Translations under genes and position numbers: made by a program
Assembly (NCBI RefSeq): GCF_964340395.1
Contig: NC_135569.1
Span: 4,819,540 to 4,883,539 of the forward strand
DNA: 64,000 bases
Origin: Glandiceps talaboti
Lineage: Eukaryota > Hemichordata > Enteropneusta > Spengelidae
Direction: 5' to 3'
Part shown: positions 26,151-39,500 of the stretch, in pieces
Position numbering within the stretch: the stretch's first letter is position 1
How the letters are laid out: each line of letters begins with the position of its first letter
Notes under the pieces: model-generated
Databases searched by the model: none
Seen by the model: the letters and a program-made list of their open reading frames with translations, nothing else
What the model was told of the DNA's origin: nothing

Positions 26151-26899
26151 ATTTATGTACATATATGTATAATAAAAATTATTTGCAAATTTAATCAAAT
26201 ACATCAAATAATGTATAATGGTAAATCAAGCTACATAACAGTACAGGAACCAATATTTTGAAAAATTCTGCTGACTATACTGTCCTCCCTATTGCTAAAT
26301 GGGATGGACCAATCTTGTCATAGGGAAACATCTAGAACATACCAAATTACAGTAAAAATAGGGTGCCAAGGTTAACTTCAAGTGAACTATGATATGTATG
26401 AAAACTTGTAAAAAAAGTTGCACACTGAAAAGTAAAGATAAAAACCAAAAATAATTGGACATTTGCTGCAAATTACAATTCTTTGGCACAGGTATGAAAC
26501 TAAAATATTACACTATTCATATGACATGTACACACTATATTTCACTTGACAAACTCAAAATTTCTTACAAGTACTTAAAATTCTAGACTGAAAAGATGTC
26601 CATATCTGTTATTCATTATTAGAGGTATTTTAGTCACTACTTATCTTCATATTTTTGTTTTCCAACAAAATAAACAAGTTCTAGTGAAAATCTCCAGAGT
26701 AACAGTATATTTCTGATTTCAATGTGAATTTAAATATTATAATTTAGAATTAAATTGATTAGTATCTACATCATTTATCATTTTTATCTCAGATTGATCA
26801 TGATACTATCAGTTGCTTCAGGACTACATCTCTGACATAGGGTGACAAGACCCCTTATCTCACATATACATGTACAAAGACCCCCTATGTCAGTATTTG

Positions 26900-27170
26900 A
26901 GCAGACGCCTTAAGGGGTAACTTCAATCCAGGAAATAAAGGCATTTTAATAAAATTTTGGTTTTGGAGTCATTTCATGATTTATACATGATTACAGAGAA
27001 ACACCAATTTCAACTTCTGCCTGATTTTGGAATTTTTGCTTTGGGCCACATTGCATCATGGGAGTCAAATGTTTGTGCAATGGTTGAACAATGAATATTC
27101 ATGATGTTTCACTGAAGGTAATGAATGAGCAATTAGGAGTGGTGTTCCTTTTTAAGACACTCATAGTTGT
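26900..27170. mobile_element. Dispersed MITE copy (CCAGGAAATAAA family)
   Basis: CCAGGAAATAAAGGCATTTT, GAGTCATTTCATGATTT, GCATCATGGGAGTC and a right part with AATATTCATGA and TTAGGAGTG. Relatives occur near 9880-10200, 31900-32040, 35390-35560, 52190-52340 and 62050-62290. Confidence 0.65.
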
Positions 27171-27174
27171 CCCC

Positions 27175-27300
27175 TTAAGTGACTTGTATTTGACAAGGTC
27201 GATTATCTTTCAAGTCCTTCTCAAGGCCCCTTAAGTATATATATTATCTTTCATGTCCTTCTCAAGGCCCCTTAAGTATATATATTATCATATGTTATGA
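27175..27300. repeat. Short tandem repeat, about 48 bases x 2-3
   Basis: TATCTTTCA(A/T)GTCCTTCTCAAGGCCCCTTAAGTATATATAT repeated; a weaker third unit follows. Confidence 0.8.
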
Positions 27301-27419
27301 ACAAGGCCTCTTGAATAGCTTGTCTTTGCAAAGGCCCCATACGTTAACAGTATCTGACAATATCCTTGCTCCACTTTCTCGTTGCCATGCAAAGAAAGAT
27401 AGGCAGCCATATTTTCAGG

Positions 27420-28827
27420 TTATTCTTTGATGATGAGATAATTAAAGATGGATATTTTACCACCATATTGATCTTGTGGATCAGCTGCTGAAATCATTAG
27501 ATGATAGCGACCTGGTCGTTCCTGAAACACCAGAAATGTGATTTTGTCATCTTGCGGTTCACAGAACACAGTGTTTGTTATGTCCTGTGTATATTGCTGG
27601 AAGTGGTGTATGTATGTAAATGCTAGACTGATCTGTGTTGTGAACCCTATCTCAATTGTGAGGTCTTCACTTGAAGTTTCGATGACTGGATCATGGTGAC
27701 TTAATGTACACAGACCGAGGGCGTGAAAGGCTTCAGACGGACCCCATTGGTTGTCGGGGACATACGGAAATGGAGTGGAATTGAATGAGGGTTCTCTGCA
27801 CACGACTAGATAGCTACAGAATGGTGTTATCCTACCACCTGCGTGTAAGATGAAGAGATTGAACCCAAAACGACCAGGAACAGGAGGCGCGAACCGGAAT
27901 GTGGCGACACCTTCTGATTGGCTGTGTAGTATATATCTTTTGAACTGCCCTTCTGGGGCACCATAGGCTGTGACATCACAATGGAACTTCATTGGTCGAC
28001 TGAAGTTGAACTGGCATGTTGCAGACGACCTATCACAAATGATGACAGCATTATGATGCGAGAGAGTGTTGAGATCAAAATCTTCAACACTAATTGGACC
28101 CCAGTGCGTGAGAGGGCATGGTGGGAGGGGATAGCGATCTGATGAAGGTTTATGACTGTTTATCTTGTATCTGCATACCTCTGTCGCTGTTTCTGAGTTG
28201 ATTTCCCCATCAAAGAAATGCTTCTTGGCGTAAAACACCCAGTAGTAGATTCCAGGGTCTGGCAACCTGACATAAAAACTTAAAATATTCTCAGCCACCT
28301 GCTGTTGGAATACGTACATCTTATACGGTATACCATTAACAGTTTGTGCCTTGCTACCCTGTTTCGTAAACAACTCACAACTTACGACATAACCTTTCGT
28401 GAACGATAACTTCAACTCAACATCTCCGTTTTCAGCTTCTATCAGTGATTTCTTATGTGTAACTGGTATGAATCCGTACGTGAAAAAGTCCGGCTTCACA
28501 AATATGTCATCCACGAAATCCTGAATTGTGAACGGATTACGCAATAACTGCCAAGGTGGGTCATTCGGGAAGTGGGTTCGGATGATGACTTCGGGATCTG
28601 CGAGGAAATAGTGTTCATCGTATTTGTACCGGAAGGGGTCAAATGTTGTAGCTTCCTGGATGTGTGACACTCCCCAGTTGCAGTCGACAAAGTGCCAGTA
28701 ATTATCGATACAGACCGCATTCCATGTATGATGGTACTGCTCATCATCAGACGACATCGCCTGACCAGGTGTGTACCCAACTCTCTTAGCACTGCCAGCT
28801 ATCTCCACACATTTCAACCCAAGATAT
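27420..28827 (-). CDS. Terminal exon: KY core (His/Asp half) and beta domains
   Basis: A single 1,408-base exon opens after ATCCATAG with YLGLKCVEIAG. It contains HHTWNAVCIDNYWHFVDCNWG-type core motifs, with His and Asp 15 residues apart. Two later beta modules each begin with a WGP motif followed by LSHH (THWGP and NQWGP). It stops at TAA after NYLIIKE. This is the longest open frame in the window and is free of repeats. Confidence 0.9.
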
Positions 28828-31800
28828 CTATGGATAAGATATGAAACACATTGAATTAACGTACACACAAATATTTACAGATATGGATAATACCATATAC
28901 ATATCATTCAAAAAAGCTGTTGTAACATTCTCAATGTTTCATAATGGCCTACCTGCAGTCATGAGGGATAGCTGATGTTATTTCAGCAATCATAAACTGA
29001 TATTTTGAATTTTTGAATCTTGCTTACTGTCCTCATGACTACAAACAGAGTATTAAGCACTTAGTATTGAAGCCATGCCAAGGCACACATGTTGTGCACA
29101 AAAAAATTGACATATAATTATATTAGAACAGAATCTGACAAAGGTAATTATGCAAGGTTGACAGGTTTTGTTTCCTGTAAAACTTTTCATGACACCTAAT
29201 TATGGATTCATCATGTGACACTGTGATTTGCATATATCTAATTATGTATTCGACCAATCAGGTTCTACCTAGGATTTCATGTGAATACTGAGTGTTGAAG
29301 ATTTTTTTGTCTGATGTGTGTTGGTTAGTACATTCTGCAACAGGAGTAACTGGGAGAACAATTTGCATATGACATGAATAAATTATCAAAAAAATTCTGG
29401 ATTAGGAAAATCTGTACCTGCACATTCTCATAAATAGTGTAGACCATGTGATCTTATCGTCATAGATACCCTTCAACACACCAAGAGGTGTATCATCCAC
29501 TGCATCATGCAAATCCATTTCCTGGCAATTCTGTGCCGTAATCCATCGGAATACTAGACGTACTTTCTGTAACTCTGACGTGGCTGGTTCTACTAACGTG
29601 TCAACCATTGATGAAAATGTAGGTTCCATGACTAGGCTGACTGTCTGGGCCACCTGTCAATCAAATTACACAATTTTCTATTACTATCAATCCTGCCCTC
29701 TATAGTTCAAGGTGAGTAACATGCTGGGCTATCTGTCAATCAAATACACAGGCTCAGTTTTAGCTGGGACAATACTCAATTTCAAGCTTTTTTCCATGTT
29801 GTTGACATGAAAGGTTGGTCACAAAACTAGCTCACATTGGAATGCAAGTTGTGACTTACCCGAATAGCGTGGGCATCCTGTTCTCTAAAGATTGCCGGAT
29901 CTGTGTACAATTCTTTCTTCTTCCTAACTGGATATTCATTTAGTAGTGGTACCATGGCAATAGACTGCGACTGTACTGGTGTTGTCCATAGCGACGTCTC
30001 CGTGGCAAGTTGAGGTTCAAAGTTAAAGTCATCATCATCCTCATTGTCAGACTATATAAATGATAAAACAAAACTTGTAGTACTCATTCAGTCTTGCTAT
30101 CTTAAACTGTAGCATGTCCAGTTTCTTATTAGTTTCTGCATGGTTATTTGAAATGGGCTGTAAACAGCTAACGTGCTACAACTTGGTCATGACGGTTTTT
30201 CCCCCATTAGTCATTCAAGTGCTACAAACCAGACTTGGTGAGCCAGCAAGTCAGTTATAATAAACATTATCTATTGTGAAACCCCACTTGTTTGGTTAAA
30301 GTTTAATGGCTTCATCCTGCAATGTATTGAAGTGGCCATATGGATGAGAATTTGGTATTTATTTTTCCTTTTTATTTGATAAAACAGCTTCACTATGTTT
30401 TTCTACTCAATAAACTGCAAAAGATTAAACAATGTGTAAAATGTTTGTTATTGTACGTACAATAACAAACTTTTTACACTTTTTCCATCTGTTTGCAATT
30501 ATACATTGTATTGAGTTATGAACATGGACTTGGTATATGCTCTTTTGCATTATTTTTTCAAGTAGAAAAACATAGTGAAGCTGTTTTATCAAATAAAAAT
30601 CCAAAATAAATACCAAATTCTCATCCATATGGCCACTTTAACTTTACAAAGTAGATAACTATGTACAATCGATATTCAATCACAAACATACCATTTTGCG
30701 TCCTTCCATTCCAGCGACTTCAGCAGCAAGCCTGGCATTAAGACGGCTTTTTTCTACACGTAGTTTAATTTGTAACTCCACCATGTTTAGTTGGTGTTTT
30801 CTCATTAATTCTTCATACTCTACTTGCATCATGTCTCCTTTATCAAATTTCTTAGAGACAGCTTTTGTCATGTCTTTATCATACTGCTCAATGTCTTCTT
30901 GTAGCATCTTGAGTTGATCCTCATCTAGAGGCTCTTTGTTTCTCTATTGAACACAAAAGTTATCAAAGGTACATCAGTTAATTAATTATTGGCAGTTTGA
31001 GGCAGGAACACCTTTTATTTGTGGTGACCAGCAAAAATGGCCACAATCATGTTACACCTGCACTAGTTGCAACTCAAGATATTTTTAAATTAAATAACCA
31101 AAGGTATCTTCACTAAAATTAGTTAATTGCTTATAGAAAGTCATTATATCTGTTAATTAATAGTCAATATTATCCGTAGGTGGTGTAGTGAAAGCTCGGC
31201 TGGACTGACATGATATGCAAATGTCCAACTGAACTCCCCCTCAAGTCTGCTTAAACTAAAATCACGTGGGGACATGATGACATCATCATCTTTATATGAA
31301 CGTTGTAGGGGGAGCACAGAATTCTGTACTTGAGTAACAAGACTGACTAGATGTAATGTATGAAGATTATGATACCGTAGTGTAAAATTGGAATACGGTC
31401 ATCTGGAACTAGACTACTGCTACTGCAGATTTAAAGATAGAAGAAATACTTGAGAAAATAAATAAATGTCTGATGAGGACTGGAAAATCAAAATCTTTTC
31501 TTGGGGTGAGAATATCTAGGTTTCCAAAGTTGGACTCACCAATGCTGCTAGTAGTTTAGCTCTTTGTTCTTCCTCTGTAGCATTCAAATCTTTCTTTCTC
31601 TTTCTAGCAGCTATTTTCTCTAACAATTTCTGTCTCTGTCTGTCTTTCTGTCTCTCTAATTTCTTCCGTAGCTTCTCCATCTCATCTTCATGCTCTGCAA
31701 TTAGTCTGGCATAATCTTCGTCCGACATCTGTCCTCTATTTTTCATCTTTTCGTCAAATTCTCCTTGTTTTTTCTTCATTTCAACCTCTATGTCATTGAT

Positions 31801-34800
31801 ATCTTCCTCTATTCCTTGCAATTCAGCGTCCTCCTGTTGAAAACAAAAATGTTACATTTACCTTCTGTAAGGAAGGGTAATTAAAACCTTTTACTTCATC
31901 TCTATTGTTCTTTTAGTGGTAATTTAAAACCATTGCATCATGGATCTTAGTATACAGGCATGTGTATTAGATGGATAATGCATATTCATGACTATATATC
32001 TGAAGGAAATAAGCACTTAGGAGTCATGAATATTCAATGTTATACAATCCATACTGATATTTGAAAACTGATATCTGAAATTTTAGTGGAGTCATGATGG
32101 GCAAATGGTTAGAGGGGCCGGATTGGAATCGGCAGGTTGCAGGCTCAAGCTCCATTGCTGCCATTTGTTTCTGAGTGGCTTAAGTCCTTGGGCAGGATTT
32201 GAACCATGACTGTGTATAAATGGGGACCTGGTAGGATAGAGGTACGCACATTTGCATAAATAGTAAGTTTGTTGACAAACATGAAGTTCTAACCAATCTG
32301 AAACTCTAATCACCACATTGAACATGACTGAATTAAATAATGTCAGAAATCACAGGGGGGGGGGGGGTGGGTTTTTTGTTGTTGTTGTAATTTTCATAAA
32401 TCAAATACATATCTGTACAGTGCATTTGAGCATCCGTAGTTATTGGATAGGTTTGGGTAGCATGGGACCCCAAGGTGTGAATCAGACGACTACTGGCTGT
32501 AATATTAGAATACTGTGATACTTACAGGGGTATCTTTCTGTCCACGTTTCTTGCCCCTAGCTTTCCTGCCAGCCAATTTTTCATCGAAACTCTTCCTCAT
32601 CTTCTCCTTTTCTTGTTGCAATTTCTTATCTAGTTCATCGACATCTTTCTTGTGCTGTGCCAATAATCGGTCATACTCCTCTTGGGAGATCTGTGATCTT
32701 TTTCTGTTTAATTCATCTTCATATTCTGCACTGTAATGTGAGATTTCACCCTCTAATAGTTTAAGCTGTTCCTCTGTCAAAACCTCCTTGTTTTTCTGCA
32801 AATGAAAACAATTTAGAATTTAAAAATTAATTCAATCTGCATAATAACTTACATATCAAGATGTAATAATTTGCATATCATTTGCATAATGATCAGAGTA
32901 TAATATGCATATCTTCAACACCGAAGCCTACTCTATGGTTATATTTAATACATAAAGACAGTCATAGCAGTCATTTCTCTTCATGTGAAATTATTGATTA
33001 TGATATTGTTATTCAAAGATTATTTAAGCTCAAGGATGGTAGAACACTTTTGAAGCACGGTAGAAACCTGCCAAGCATGGTAGTACAGTATGGGTGTCAA
33101 GGACAGTGTTACTACCATGCTTTCTCTATAGTGGGGAGAACACAGCATGGCAGAAACCTGCCAAGCATGGCAGTATTAGTGGCAATGACAGTGTTACTAC
33201 CATGCTTTCTCTATAGTGGGGAGAACACAGCATGGCAGAAACCTGCAAGCATGGCAGTATTAGTGGCAATGACATTGTTACTACCATGCTTTCTCTATAG
33301 TGGGGAGAACACAGCATGGCAGATTCCTGCCAAGCATGGCGGGCTGGGTAGCAAGGAATGGCTGTTAGCACTCTGCTTCCTCTATAGTGGGGAAGAATAC
33401 TGCACAGAAAGTTGTTCATAAACAAACTAACCAAAGCAGCTAGTAATCTAGCCCTCTCTTCATCTTCAGTTGTTTTCATGTTTCTCTTTTTCTTCCTATT
33501 GGCTAGTTTCTCTAGCAACGCAATTCTCTGTCGCTCTTTATTTCTGTCCAGTTTCTTTGTTAATCTGTTAATTTCTTCCTCATGTTGTGCCAGAAGACGT
33601 TGATACTCTTCTTCCGATATCAATGGCCTCTTTCTTCTCATCTCGTCTTCAAACTGTGTCTTTGTTCTCTCTAGTTGTCTCTCTACATCATCAGCCTCGG
33701 ACGCAGCAATCCGTGCTTCATCTTCCTGCTCTGGCTGAAAACAAAACAAAACAAATTTTTTTTTCAATTTTTGTCAGCTATGCCAGAATTGTATCCCTGT
33801 TACATAGTGTCATGATGGTGAAATGGTTAGAATGTCTTACTTGGAATCTGCAGGTTGCAGGTTGCAGGTTTGAGCCCTCCTCCTGCTGTTTGTTTCTGAA
33901 TGGTTAAAGTCCTTGGGCAAGATTTGATCCATAATTGTGCCCCAGCTAGTTAACCCTGCTGTAAAATTGGGGACCTGGTAGGATAGAGGTTGCAATGTGA
34001 ATGCTTTGATCCTATGCACTTAAAGTGCCTGTAATGAACTCTTATAAATACACTTTATTATTATTACATCACAGGTTAATCTTAGTTATGAAACTTTAAA
34101 ACTATGCACCATAAAAAGTATAAAAATTATTCAATCTGGTCCACACGCCCTGAAAAAATTTAATGTTAAACAACGCCCCCAGTGGCCAATCTATGTAATC
34201 TTGTATCTTTATAATAACCATACTTACTTCTTGCATCATCATAAGTGAAGCGCCCTCATTCTTCTTTTGTTGCCTAGCACCAAGTTTTTCTTGTAAAATA
34301 CCGTTCTGCCTTTGTTTTTCTTTTTCCAGTTTACGAACCAATCTCTGCATTTCTTTCTTGTGTTCATCTACAAGTCTAGATTGAACGAAAACATGATATC
34401 AAGGTGTTGGTACAAATTACTTGGAATAGAATCATTACTATCACTGACATAGTGAGAACATATTTTATTTCATTTTATTTTTCGGGAAAGACAGTTTTCA
34501 AACTATGGCTCCACTTTGTAACAGATTCATTTCCACCCAAAAAATGTTTACAAACCACGGTGTAAAAAGGGAAATGGTAACAACAGGGGAGAAGAAGAAA
34601 TGGGGAGAAGAAATGGCGTGTCAAGAAATAGCATGTCGTTAAGTCTACCCTTACCCCTGGCATTGTACATTGTGAATTATAACAATAAGAGGGTCCAATT
34701 GTTGTTGGGAATCAAGAACTGAAATAATGTGCACACGAAATGTCTATCTAGTACATGGAAAGTATACATAACACAGTAAACAATTTATGATATGTGTTAT

Positions 34801-36252
34801 CTCAAAACCTCGGGTGTGTGAGTGACAGTACGAGTACTCAGAGCCTTGCATTTGTACATTACATATACTTGTGGTGTTTTCTACTAACCTTCCACTAAGT
34901 TTGCTTACGGAAGTATGGCTTTATAGAGAATGCCACAAGCACTCACGCAAATAAAGCAAGACTCAGCCATTATAGGGTTATGTAACTTCTCACTTCCTAT
35001 TTCAACTTGTTACACATCACAAGTCTCGCATGGACAATCGATCAAACACTAGTTTAACATACATGATATTTGCAATGATGTACGGAATATAGGTTCTGAA
35101 AAAAAACGCATGTTGGTAAACCTCAAACCTGTTACCTTTGATAATCAGCTTCTGACATAACACCTTTTTTACTGACAACATCCGTGGCAAAGCGCGAATC
35201 TCGTCGGTCTATTTCACGTTGAAGTCTCTTTATTCGGTCATTGATAACGTCCAGATCATCCTCCGAGTCACTTGCAATGGATACAACCGCATCAGTTACT
35301 ACATCAGACTATGCAGGAAAAAATGAAATAACTTTTATAAACAATTTCTTGTAGAGACATCCATTTTTCTGACATCCATTATTCAAGCCACTCCAGGAAA
35401 TAGACATTTTCATAAACATTGGGTTCTGGAGAGTCATTTCATGATTTTACTTCACCTACAATTATTTGCGATTTCTGTGAAACATTAAGTTGTCTTGTGC
35501 AGTTATAGGGTATCTTTGCTATGGGCCATTGCATCATGGGAGTCTGCAGAAATAATGTATTCAAATTGCACATTTGTACAGCATCATGTTTGTTCCAAAA
35601 TTATTCTCATGGTTAAGTATGTTTCAGTATACAGATATACACTTACGGGTAACTTGGATTTTTCTGCATTCCAGGCAGCTCTTTTCGCCTTTTTTGCCTT
35701 TCTGGCAGCTAGTTTTGCAGCCAATGCTTGTTTTTGTCTCTCCTCTGTCCTCTCCAAGTCCCGATTCAGGTCCATCATATTTTGTTTGTGTTCAGCAATA
35801 ATAAGTTGCAGATCAGCTTCAGATAATTGGTGCTTCTTTTGTTGTAATTCACGTTCAAATTCAGCATTTCTCTTTGCTATTTCTGCTTCAAGTTCTCTCT
35901 TTTTGTTTTCATCAAGTTCAGAATCATCCTGTAATAGAGAGAAAATGGTTTGTGATAAAAATTGAACATGTCAAGAAAAGTCAAAATTAATGTAGGGATC
36001 CTGTATGTCAGAATAACATCAGAGGTGACACAAATTTTCTTGACTTGTCATATCTTTACTTTTCTCTCCTGTGGTCACATGACAATTCTATGTCATTGAA
36101 TCTCATACAATAACAGCTGAAGAACGCTGTGTGATTTATCTGAAACGTACTAGGTAAATTATCTACACTCTGAGTTCAAAACTAACACAATTATGATTCC
36201 AAAGCCAGGAAACATCATGTTATAAATATTTCAAGTTAGATATTTGTTAGTT

Positions 36253-36317
<65 letters not shown>

Positions 36318-36473
36318 TGTATGTATGTATGCATGCACATGTACAATGTACATATATATGCATGTATATGTATGTGTATACATATATGTTATATATATGT
36401 GTATGTGTGTATGCATATATATATATGTGTGTGCGTGCATATGTACATATATTTTATATATATGAGTGTGTGT

Positions 36474-36517
<44 letters not shown>

Positions 36518-39500
36518 CTATATATAAATGCATGTGTATATGTTTGCACCTAGACACATGTTTGTCAGTGTATGTACTTGTTTGTTGACTGTAAACAAAA
36601 CAACACTTTGAAATCCTGGATAGAAAGACCAGTAAGACTCATGGCACAGTGTGTGTGTGTGTGCTTACCTTAACTTGAGTAGGAATCACTGACTGGAAAT
36701 ATGAGGACAGAGATTTACCAGCAATATGAGAAGATAAGAAGAAGATTATATACAGTAGGTTGCATAGAAATAACAGGAAATATGATTAATAGATGTTACA
36801 TTACATTATATTATATTATATTACATTTACATTATATTACATTACATAACATTACACTACACTACATTACATTACATTTACATTATATTACACTACATTA
36901 CATTGCATTGCATTACATTACATTACATATGACTTCATTGCATTTCATAACATTACAATACATAACTTTATATTACATTGCACTGCATCGTATTGCATAA
37001 CATTATATTATATTACACCACAATAAATTACATGACATTACATACTACTACATTGTAGTACATTATTTACAAGGGTATAATATCATTAGTATATTACTCT
37101 GATAATTATATTGAAACAAGATATTTTAGTCAGACTTGAAAATATTGTGGAAAGACTGTAGAAGTATACAGTATTACATTGAATACATTACTAGTTTATA
37201 ATTTAGTGTTGTCTGTGCATGTTTATTGTAATTTCAATTTCAAGGATGGTCAGCTCTGTGTAATTGAGATGTATCAGTCACCTGTGACATGGAAACATGT
37301 TGTGAAGGAACCTGGATCATTCAGCATGCAGTGTTGGATGTGAAGTATTCCCAGAATGCATTGCTCTAGGACACAGATCCAGTGCAGAAAACTTTGCATT
37401 AAATTTCTCTGGACTATCATCTGGGAAGCGGTCTCCTAGTGGAGCCCCCAGCAGTGAGAGTCTGGGTAACCAAGACTACAGCATTACTTGACACACTCAA
37501 TTGGTACTGGAAACCCACAGTAACGTTACATAGTAGATTGACCAAAAGCATACATTTTTGTATGTGAGTGTGCCGGTAACACCAACACTGTGACCTACCT
37601 GTCCAGATTGTAATAAATTTTTTTCCCGTTGTTCTGCTGCAAGTCTGTTTTTACGTAATTTCCTTTTGTTCATTTTTTCTTCCAGAGACACTTTCTGTCT
37701 GTTCTTTTCCTTGTTCCTGATAATTTCCATCAGTTCTACTTCCTGTTTGTGATTGGCTATCATTTGTTCGTATTCTTCTTTTGATAACTGATTCTTTTTC
37801 ACTTGTAAAGCCTGTCAAATGACAACATGGTGGAGGTGAAATACACCACAGGGACAAATTTCCCTGAAATTCAAAGTTTTTTAAATCCTGACACACTTGT
37901 GCCGTATGAAATATTGTCCCTGGTCATTTTTGAAACAACAGATAGACATTTGAGGGTTCACTATCTTGTTTTCAAGGAAACTATACTGACAACCTTTCCT
38001 TTTCTTGTAGAATTAATAACAAAGTATTTGATGGCCATTTTGGATTTTTCTGTTTCATGGCACCATGATGATCTGCCACCGACACAATGTTAGGTAGTCT
38101 ATGTGTCCTGGACTACTGTTAATTTGGTAGTCTAGATACAATGTTTAGTAGTCTATGTGTCCTGTACTACTGCTAATTTGGTAGTCTAGATACAATGTTT
38201 AGTAGTCTATGTGTCCTGCACTACTGCTAATTTGGTAGTCAATATACAATGTTTAGTAGTCTATGTGTCCTGGACTACTGCTAATTTGGTAGTCTAGATA
38301 CAATGTTTAGTAGTCTATGTGTCCTGGACTGCTGCTAATTTGGTAGTCTAGATACAATGTTTAGTAGTCTATGTGTCCTGCACTACTGCTAATTTGGTAG
38401 TCAATATACAATGTTTAGTAGTCTATGTGTCCTGGACTACTGCTAATTTGGTAGTCTAGATACAATGTTTAGTAGTCTATGTGTCCTGGACTGCTGCTAA
38501 TTTGGTAGTGTAGATACAATGTTTAGTAGTCTATGTGTCCTGGACTACTACTAATTTGGTAGTCTAGATACAATGTTTAGTAGTCTATGTGTCCTGGACT
38601 ACTGCTAATTTGGTAGTCTAGATACAATGTTTAGTAGTCTATGTGTCCTGGACTACTGCTAATTTGGTAGGCTAGATACAATGTTTAGTAGTCTATGTGT
38701 CCTGAACTACTGCTTATTTGGTAGTCTAGATACAATGTTTAGTAGTCTATGTGCCCTGAAGTACTACTAACTTCTAGCCCGGCTCTTGTATAGTTACCAT
38801 GATAAAACTGTTCTCACTCCATTCCTACCTGTCTTAGTTGTTCCTTTCTCTCTGACTTCTTGTCATCTGGTTCGCTATTTTCTTTGTTCTCCAAGGGTTC
38901 TAAGATTTCTTCCACATCCTCCTCCAAGTCTTCAATAGAAATATCTACACCTCCACGTTGAGGAAGCTATATAAATAATATAAAATAAATATATAAAAAA
39001 TATAAAAACTGTAATATATTGGTAGTAAAAATTTACTTACAATATATACACAGATTATCATTATAAGACAACAGTAGTACATGTACATTGACAATGCTGA
39101 TTAGACATTGGAGAAAATTTGGGATTTTTGCTCCCAAAAAATTGTTTGTCTCGGTGACTCATGGGAGTAAAAATTTACTTACTATATATATACACACACA
39201 GAATGTTATTGTAAGAGTGCAATGACCCCTTTCATTTTTGTTCCAGTTGATGTAGTACTTAATTGATTTGGAAACTGACAATATATACATTCAAGCAGCT
39301 GTGGCGTTGTTAATTTGTGTAAGTGCAATCACTAAGGGCTGATGACAATTCCTTTTGACAAATTTGAATTATAGAGAAAAGTATAAAAAAATGAAGAATT
39401 TATGATAATTATGAACCTTAAATTCACTACAAGTTGCTAGATTAGTAGTGACACAATCCTTAGGTCAGGAGTATTTTCCGGGCTGACTAAAGAAAAATAT

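Larger units (their letters stand above)
23760..27419. other. Tail-to-tail region between the second receptor and the KY-like gene
   Basis: Both genes end into this 3.7 kb interval. It contains a G-rich GGGGTGG patch (24000-24058), the tandem arrays at 24475-25045, two SINE copies and a dispersed MITE copy. AATAAA near 24383 could be a polyadenylation signal for the receptor. Confidence 0.6.

Noticed and set aside
32882-33421. 179-residue plus-strand frame with repeated Met-Ala-Val-Leu-Val units
   Set aside because: It is the 84-base minisatellite read in one frame, next to a minus-strand coding exon.
36244-36557. Cys-Val and His-Thr repeat frames
   Set aside because: (TG)n/(CA)n microsatellite; the same applies to 45824-46532 and 24406-25042.
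38094-38762. CRISPR-like array
   Set aside because: Units are contiguous 54-base copies without unique spacers, in the intron of a eukaryotic gene; it is a minisatellite.
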